Shown here: positions 59,643 through 64,000 of the stretch, one piece after another
Layout: each line of letters starts with the position of its first letter
How positions within the stretch are numbered: position 1 is the stretch's first letter
From: Glycomyces lechevalierae
GTDB taxonomy: Bacteria; Actinomycetota; Actinomycetes; Mycobacteriales; Micromonosporaceae
Reading direction: 5' to 3'
Assembly (NCBI RefSeq): GCF_027622945.1
Contig: NZ_JAPZVQ010000001.1
Location: 62,001-126,000, forward strand
Length of the DNA: 64,000 nucleotides
The notes under the pieces: model-generated
Databases searched by the model: none
What the model was told of the DNA's origin: nothing
What the model saw: only the letters and a program-made list of their open reading frames with translations
Translations under genes and position numbers: made by a program

Positions 59643-60481
59643 CGGCCCTCCTCGGTGGACACGGTGCGGAGCAGCCCGATCTCGTCGTCGATGCGCGGCA
59701 CCGCGTCGAGCAGCATCCGCGTGTACGGCTCCTGCGGGTCCGTGAAGATCCGCTCGGCCGGGCCCTGCTCGACGAGGTCGCCGTCGCGCATGACGACGAT
59801 GTGGTCGGTGACCTCGCTGACGACGGCGAGGTCGTGGGTGATGAGGATGAGCCCGGCCCCGGTGTCCGCGCGGATCTCGGCCAGGAGGTCGAGGATCTGG
59901 GCCTGCACGGTCACATCGAGGGCGGTGGTGGGCTCGTCCGCGATGATGAGCTCGGGCTCCATGCTCAGCGTCATCGCGATCATGACGCGCTGGCGCATGC
60001 CGCCGGAGAACTGGTGCGGGTAGTGGTCGACCCTTCGGGCGGCGTCGCTGATGTGGACGCGTTCCATCGCCTCGATCGCCACATTGCGGGCCTGGCGGCG
60101 GGTCACGCCGGTGCGGTGCGAGCGGTAGGCCTCCATGATCTGCGTCCCGACCGTGTAGTACGGGTTCAGGGAGGAGAGCGGGTCCTGGAAGATCATCGCG
60201 ATCCGGTCGCCCCGGACCGAGCGCATGGCGCGTTCGGGCAGGGCCGTGAGCTCGGTGCCGTCGAACTCGATGGAGCCGGTGCGCTTGGCGCCCTTGGGGA
60301 GCAGGCCCATGACGGCGAGGCTCGTCATGGACTTGCCGGAGCCGGACTCGCCGACGATGCCGAGCGCGCCGCCCCGGGCCACGTCGAAGTCGAGGGACTT
60401 GACGACCTCGTTGGGGCCATGGATGTTCGGAAAGCCGACGGTGAGCATCCGCACCCGCAGCAGTGTGTCCGAAATGGTCAT
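59639..60481 (-). CDS. oppD: ABC oligopeptide transporter ATP-binding protein (OppD type)
   Basis: A 280-residue ATPase with Walker A GESGSGKSM, Q-loop IFQDPLSSLNP, signature FSGGMRQRV, Walker B LIIADEPTTALD and switch ITHDLA. Both ends overlap neighbours by ATGA. The C-terminal extension is short: YTRMLLDAVPRIDDE and then the end, without a cysteine cluster. Confidence 0.93.
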   Translation of the reverse strand: MTISDTLLRVRMLTVGFPNIHGPNEVVKSLDFDVARGGALGIVGESGSGKSMTSLAVMGLLPKGAKRTGSIEFDGTELTALPERAMRSVRGDRIAMIFQDPLSSLNPYYTVGTQIMEAYRSHRTGVTRRQARNVAIEAMERVHISDAARRVDHYPHQFSGGMRQRVMIAMTLSMEPELIIADEPTTALDVTVQAQILDLLAEIRADTGAGLILITHDLAVVSEVTDHIVVMRDGDLVEQGPAERIFTDPQEPYTRMLLDAVPRIDDEIGLLRTVSTEEGR

Positions 60482-61482
60482 GCCGAGCTCCCCACTCGCA
60501 CTCGCGGGTCGATGGCCGTGTACAGGAGGTCGACCACCATGTTGCCGATGACGACCAGGAAGGCCGCGAGCAGCGTGACGCCCATGATGACCGGCTGGTC
60601 GTTCTTGGTGATCGAGTCCGCGGCCATCTTGCCGATGCCGTTGAGCCCGAACACGGTCTCGGTGATGAGGGCGCCGCCGAGCAGGCCGGCGAAGTCCATG
60701 CCGAAGATCGTGACGATCGGCGTGAGCGCCGGCCGCAGCGCGTGCCGCCGCCACACCAGGCCGGGGCTGAGGCCCTTGGCGCGGGCGGTGCGCACGTAGT
60801 TCTCCTGCAGCGTCTCGATCACGTTCGCGCGCGTGAGTCTGGTGTAGACGGCCGCCATGCCGATGGCGAGCACGATCCAGGGCATCAGGAAGTTCTGGAA
60901 CCACTGGAACGGGTCGTCCGAGAAGGCGACGGCCTGCGGGAACGGCAGCCAGCCGAGGGTGACGACCAGCAGGAACTGGAGCGAGAGCGCCAGCACGTAG
61001 TTCGGGATCGACATGCCGGTGAGCGTGAGTCCCGCAATGAAGCGGTCCGCGAACCTGCCTTCCTTGACGGCGCTGAGCAGGCCGCCCGCGACGCCGGCGA
61101 GGAGCCAGAGGACGGCCGCGCCCACGGCGACGGTGGCGGACACCGGGAGGCGCTGCACGATCATGTCCGTGACGGCCTGGCTCGACTGGAACGAGTAGCC
61201 GAGGCACGGTGCGGCGCAGTCGATCGCGTTCGGCCCCGTACCGTAGGTGCGGCCCGCGAAGAGCCCGGCCAGGAACGTCCCGAACTGGGTCCAGAACGGC
61301 TGGTCGATGCCGAGGTTGGCGCGGATCTGGTCGATCGCCTCCGGCGTGCAGTTCTTGCCGCAGATCTGCACGGCCGGGTCCGGCGAGAGCACGAAGAAGA
61401 TCACGAAGGTGAACAGGCACACCAGGAACAGCACGATGATCATGCCGAGAACCCGGTTGGCGACGAAGCGAAGCGGGATCAT
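60478..61482 (-). CDS. oppB: ABC oligopeptide transporter permease (OppB type)
   Basis: A 334-residue permease with about six membrane helices. The first is VLGMIIVLFLVCLFTFVIFF. An extracellular loop has four cysteines (ICGKNCTPEA and IDCAAPCLG) that may form disulfides, which is not common in DppB/OppB. The EAA-like loop is YVRTARAKGLSPGLVWRRHA. Start ATG 61482 overlaps the upstream permease stop by four bases, with GGGAGGGG upstream. Confidence 0.92.
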   Translation of the reverse strand: MIPLRFVANRVLGMIIVLFLVCLFTFVIFFVLSPDPAVQICGKNCTPEAIDQIRANLGIDQPFWTQFGTFLAGLFAGRTYGTGPNAIDCAAPCLGYSFQSSQAVTDMIVQRLPVSATVAVGAAVLWLLAGVAGGLLSAVKEGRFADRFIAGLTLTGMSIPNYVLALSLQFLLVVTLGWLPFPQAVAFSDDPFQWFQNFLMPWIVLAIGMAAVYTRLTRANVIETLQENYVRTARAKGLSPGLVWRRHALRPALTPIVTIFGMDFAGLLGGALITETVFGLNGIGKMAADSITKNDQPVIMGVTLLAAFLVVIGNMVVDLLYTAIDPRVRVGSSA

Positions 61483-62447
61483 GCCATCCCCTCCCCCAAA
61501 AGTCTGCGGATGCGGTCGCCGAGCACCGTGAACGAGAGCACGAGCAGGAACAGGAAGGCCCCCGGGATGAGGAAGTACGCCGGGTCGACGGCGTACCAGG
61601 GCACGGAGCTCGCGATCATCTGGCCCCACGACGGGGTCGGCGGGACGACGCCCACGCCGAGGAACGACAGGCCCGCCTCGGTGCCCACGTAGCCGGGCAC
61701 GGCGAGGGTGGTCATGACGATGATCGTGGAGGCGAGGTTCGGCAGGATCTCCTTGAAGATGATCTGGGCGCTGGTCGCGCCCGAGGCTTTCGCGGCCTCC
61801 ACGAACTCCCTCTCCTTGAGCGACATGGTCTGTCCCCGCACGATGCGGGCGAGGTACGGCCAGCCGAAGAACGAGATCACCAGCACCAGCAGGAACTGGC
61901 GGTTCTCGGCGGGCAGGGCCGAGAGCACCGCGATCATGAAGATGAGCGCCGGGAAGGCCATGAGGAACTCCATGACGCGGGAGATCACCATGTCCACGCG
62001 CCCGCCGAAGTACCCGGCGATGAGCCCGAAGACCACGCCGAGGAAGGTCGTCAGCAGCGTCGCCGAGATCGCGATGAGCATCGAGACCCTGGCGCCGTAG
62101 ACGATCCGGGCGAAGAGGTCCCGCCCGTTCCCGGGCTCGACGCCGAACCAGTGGTCGGCGCCCATGCCTCCCGCCGCGCCGAGCGGGATGCCGCCCAGGT
62201 TCGGGTCGACGGCGTCCTGGTCGAATTCGAGGGGGCCGTAGCCGCTGATCTTGACCAGCAGCGGCGCGGCGACGGCCATCAGGATGATGAGCAGGATGTA
62301 GACGCCGCAGGCGACGGCCGCGCGGTCGCGGAGGAAGGCCCGGGCGAGGCGCCGCCCGGAGGCGGGCGGCGCGGCCGGAGCGCCGTCGCGCCCCGCCTCG
62401 CCGCCCGCGGCGCCTTCGACTTCGAGCTCGGTCGGAGTGAAGGTCAT
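61479..62447 (-). CDS. oppC: ABC oligopeptide transporter permease (OppC type)
   Basis: A 322-residue permease. A 35-residue Gly/Ala-rich hydrophilic start precedes an OppC_N helix (AVACGVYILLIILMAVAAPL). About six helices follow, with the EAA-like loop FVEAAKASGATSAQIIFKEI and LPNLASTIIV. It forms the pore with the OppB-type protein. The start is six bases after the binding protein stop. Confidence 0.92.
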   Translation of the reverse strand: MTFTPTELEVEGAAGGEAGRDGAPAAPPASGRRLARAFLRDRAAVACGVYILLIILMAVAAPLLVKISGYGPLEFDQDAVDPNLGGIPLGAAGGMGADHWFGVEPGNGRDLFARIVYGARVSMLIAISATLLTTFLGVVFGLIAGYFGGRVDMVISRVMEFLMAFPALIFMIAVLSALPAENRQFLLVLVISFFGWPYLARIVRGQTMSLKEREFVEAAKASGATSAQIIFKEILPNLASTIIVMTTLAVPGYVGTEAGLSFLGVGVVPPTPSWGQMIASSVPWYAVDPAYFLIPGAFLFLLVLSFTVLGDRIRRLLGEGMA

Positions 62448-62453
62448 CGGTGA

Positions 62454-64000
62454 TCAGCCCCGGGACGGGTCGCTCAGGCCGATGATCGTCAGGTCCGTCA
62501 TGCTCGTGTTCGGGATGTACCCGGCGATGTTCTCGCCCGGCAGGAACACGCTCGGCTCCTGCAGCAGCGGCACCATCGGGGCCAGCGCCATGACCTCCTC
62601 GTCGAACTCGCCCCACTCGACGTTGGCGGCCTCGAGGTCGGTCATCGCGCGGATCTCGTCGATGCGGGCGTTGAGGCCCGGGTCGTTGATCTGCGCGATG
62701 TTGGTGTTGCCCTTCTCGGTGATCACGCGGCCGTCGACCAGCGGCGGGACCATCGTGCTCGAGCTGGAGGCCCAGTCCGGGCACCAGCCGGTGATCGCGG
62801 CGTCGTGCATCTGCGAGGGCGTGCCGATGGTCTCGTAGAAGGTGGAGGTGTCGATGACGTTGAGCTGCACGTCCACGTCGATCTTGGCGAGGGCCTGCTG
62901 GATGGACTCGGCCTGCGCCTGCATGATCGGGTTGGAGCGGATGTCGAGGGTGAACGAGAAGCCGTCCCCGAGGCCTACGGACTCGAGCAGCTCCTTGGCC
63001 TTCTCCGGATCGCCGTTGTCGCCTTCGCTCGGGTAGAGGTCGAAGTCCTTGTGGCCGTTCACCGCGTTCGGGATGATCGTGGTGGCCGGGAGGGCGAGCT
63101 GGTTGCCGCCCGAGGCGGTCTGGAGCGAGGTGCGGTCGACGGCGTAGTTCATCGCCTGGCGCACTTCGAGCTTGTCGAACGGGGCCGCGGTGGTGTCCAT
63201 GCCCATGTAGGTGACGCAGTAGGCCTCGGCGCTGATGACGCGGTCCTGCAGCTCGGGGCTCTGGAGCCGCGCGAGGGTGGCCGGCTGGATCTTGCCGGAG
63301 ATGGCGTTGACGTCGGAGCCCTGGCCGGCGAGCAGGCGCTCGTCGATCGTGGCGCCTTCGAGGCCGATCTCGAACTCCCACGCGTCCGGGTAGGCCTTGC
63401 GCACGTCGTCGGTGGCCTGGTCCCAGTACTCGTTGCGCACCAGCTTGATCGAGCTGCCGGGCGTGTACGAGTCGAGGGTGTAGGGGCCGGAGGCGATGAC
63501 GTCCTTGATGAACTCGTCGCCCGCGCCGGTGCCGACCGGGAACGGCACGGCGTTCACCTGGGCCACGACGTTGTCGAACTCGGGGAACGGGGCCTTGAGG
63601 TGGAAGACGATGGTCTGCGCGTCGGGCGTCTCGATGCCCGGGTGCTCACCGGACTGGTACGGGCCCTTGTAGTCCTCGGGGGCGTCGATCGTGTTCTTGA
63701 GCCAGGGCGAGCCGATGCCGATCTCCGGGTCCCAGGCCCGGGAGATGCCGAACTTCAGCTCGGCCGAGGTGATGGGGTCGCCGTTGTCGAACTTGAGGCC
63801 CTCTTTGAGGGTGTAGGTCCAGGTGAGGCCGTCTTCCGAAGGGGTGCCGAGGCCTTCGGCCATGTCGGGGACGACCGCGTTCGGGTCGTCGGCGTCACCG
63901 GCGGCCTGCATGGTGAGGCCGCGGTAGATGAGGCGGTAGAAGGCGTTGACGCCGCCGTCCCAGCCGCGCGCGGGGTCGAGGTACGAGAAGTCGGCGTTCT
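62454..64000 (-). CDS. oppA: ABC oligopeptide transporter substrate-binding protein, N-terminus beyond window
   Basis: The frame is open to the right edge; an ATG at 63911 lies inside the domain, since conserved family sequence (DFSYLDPARGWDGGVNAFYR) precedes it. The visible 514 residues are a family 5 solute-binding protein with LTWTYTLKEGLKFDNGDPIT, KFGISRAWDPEIGIG and, near the end, WCPDWASSSSTMVPPL. It would capture the peptide or glycopeptide ligand outside the cell. Signal peptide and any lipobox are not visible. It is the first visible gene of the operon that ends with the GntR regulator. Confidence 0.92.
   Translation of the reverse strand, partial: NADFSYLDPARGWDGGVNAFYRLIYRGLTMQAAGDADDPNAVVPDMAEGLGTPSEDGLTWTYTLKEGLKFDNGDPITSAELKFGISRAWDPEIGIGSPWLKNTIDAPEDYKGPYQSGEHPGIETPDAQTIVFHLKAPFPEFDNVVAQVNAVPFPVGTGAGDEFIKDVIASGPYTLDSYTPGSSIKLVRNEYWDQATDDVRKAYPDAWEFEIGLEGATIDERLLAGQGSDVNAISGKIQPATLARLQSPELQDRVISAEAYCVTYMGMDTTAAPFDKLEVRQAMNYAVDRTSLQTASGGNQLALPATTIIPNAVNGHKDFDLYPSEGDNGDPEKAKELLESVGLGDGFSFTLDIRSNPIMQAQAESIQQALAKIDVDVQLNVIDTSTFYETIGTPSQMHDAAITGWCPDWASSSSTMVPPLVDGRVITEKGNTNIAQINDPGLNARIDEIRAMTDLEAANVEWGEFDEEVMALAPMVPLLQEPSVFLPGENIAGYIPNTSMTDLTIIGLSDPSRG

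Noticed and set aside
1-64000. tRNA, rRNA, riboswitch or CRISPR structures
   Set aside because: I scanned the intergenic gaps and found hairpins and operators only; no cloverleaf, CCA end, conserved riboswitch core or regularly spaced repeats.
1-64000. Mobile elements or genomic island borders
   Set aside because: No transposase, integrase, terminal inverted repeats or tRNA-flanking duplications are visible; composition is uniform apart from promoter gaps.

Overview
The window is dense, very GC-rich DNA (mostly G or C in third codon positions), almost wholly coding, with operons joined by ATGA/GTGA stop-start overlaps, GTG and TTG starts, CBM2-type secreted proteins, ECF41-type sigma factors and a gyl-like glycerol operon. 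This points to a chromosomal segment of a soil or plant-associated filamentous actinomycete (Streptomyces-like lifestyle; a Glycomyces-type genus is possible but cannot be fixed from the sequence). I see no tRNA, rRNA, insertion sequence, integrase, phage gene or CRISPR array. No gene-free stretch exceeds 300 bases; the longest (12027-12298 and 4613-4879) hold promoter or operator sequences.

Layout: 1-1222 end of an FAD/[2Fe-2S] oxidoreductase; 1375-3489 GH42 beta-galactosidase; 3722-7863 a SigJ-like sigma factor, DUF4267 protein, acetyltransferase and a divergent MFS/ArsR pair; 8020-13063 glycerol operon (IclR regulator, glpF, glpK, glpD) with a CRP-like box; 13246-15526 CBM2-linked metallopeptidase and an SMP-30 lactonase; 15537-22264 a compact type II fatty-acid/polyketide-like operon (hotdog protein, ketoreductase, ACP, ketosynthase, Cys-less ketosynthase partner, KAS III, acyl-CoA oxidase-like protein) behind a frameshifted IclR gene; 23262-26920 aspartate decarboxylase with an aspartate:alanine exchanger and the remnant of a second exchanger.

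27137-42952 reads as a murein-scavenging locus: a Dpp-type peptide importer, D-aminopeptidase (M55), M20, S9 and S66 peptidases, then three exported proteins that match the B. subtilis NagZ, NamZ and AmiE set. 42978-46658 holds an epimerase-like protein and a seven-gene Asp23/AmaP envelope operon, including a 58-residue membrane protein. 46831-50990 holds a GH30 galactanase-like enzyme, an Excalibur protein, a small membrane protein and a CBM2-SGNH esterase with a CebR-like operator. 51136-52871 is an ECF41 sigma factor with its NAD-binding partner.

52966-64000 is one minus-strand operon: Opp-type importer, proline iminopeptidase-like hydrolase, Xaa-Pro aminopeptidase-like M24 enzyme, GH127 beta-L-arabinofuranosidase and a GntR regulator. 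This combination suggests uptake and intracellular degradation of arabinosylated, (hydroxy)proline-rich glycopeptides such as plant extensin fragments. I consider it the best candidate for an undescribed system; the ketosynthase operon and the murein locus come next.
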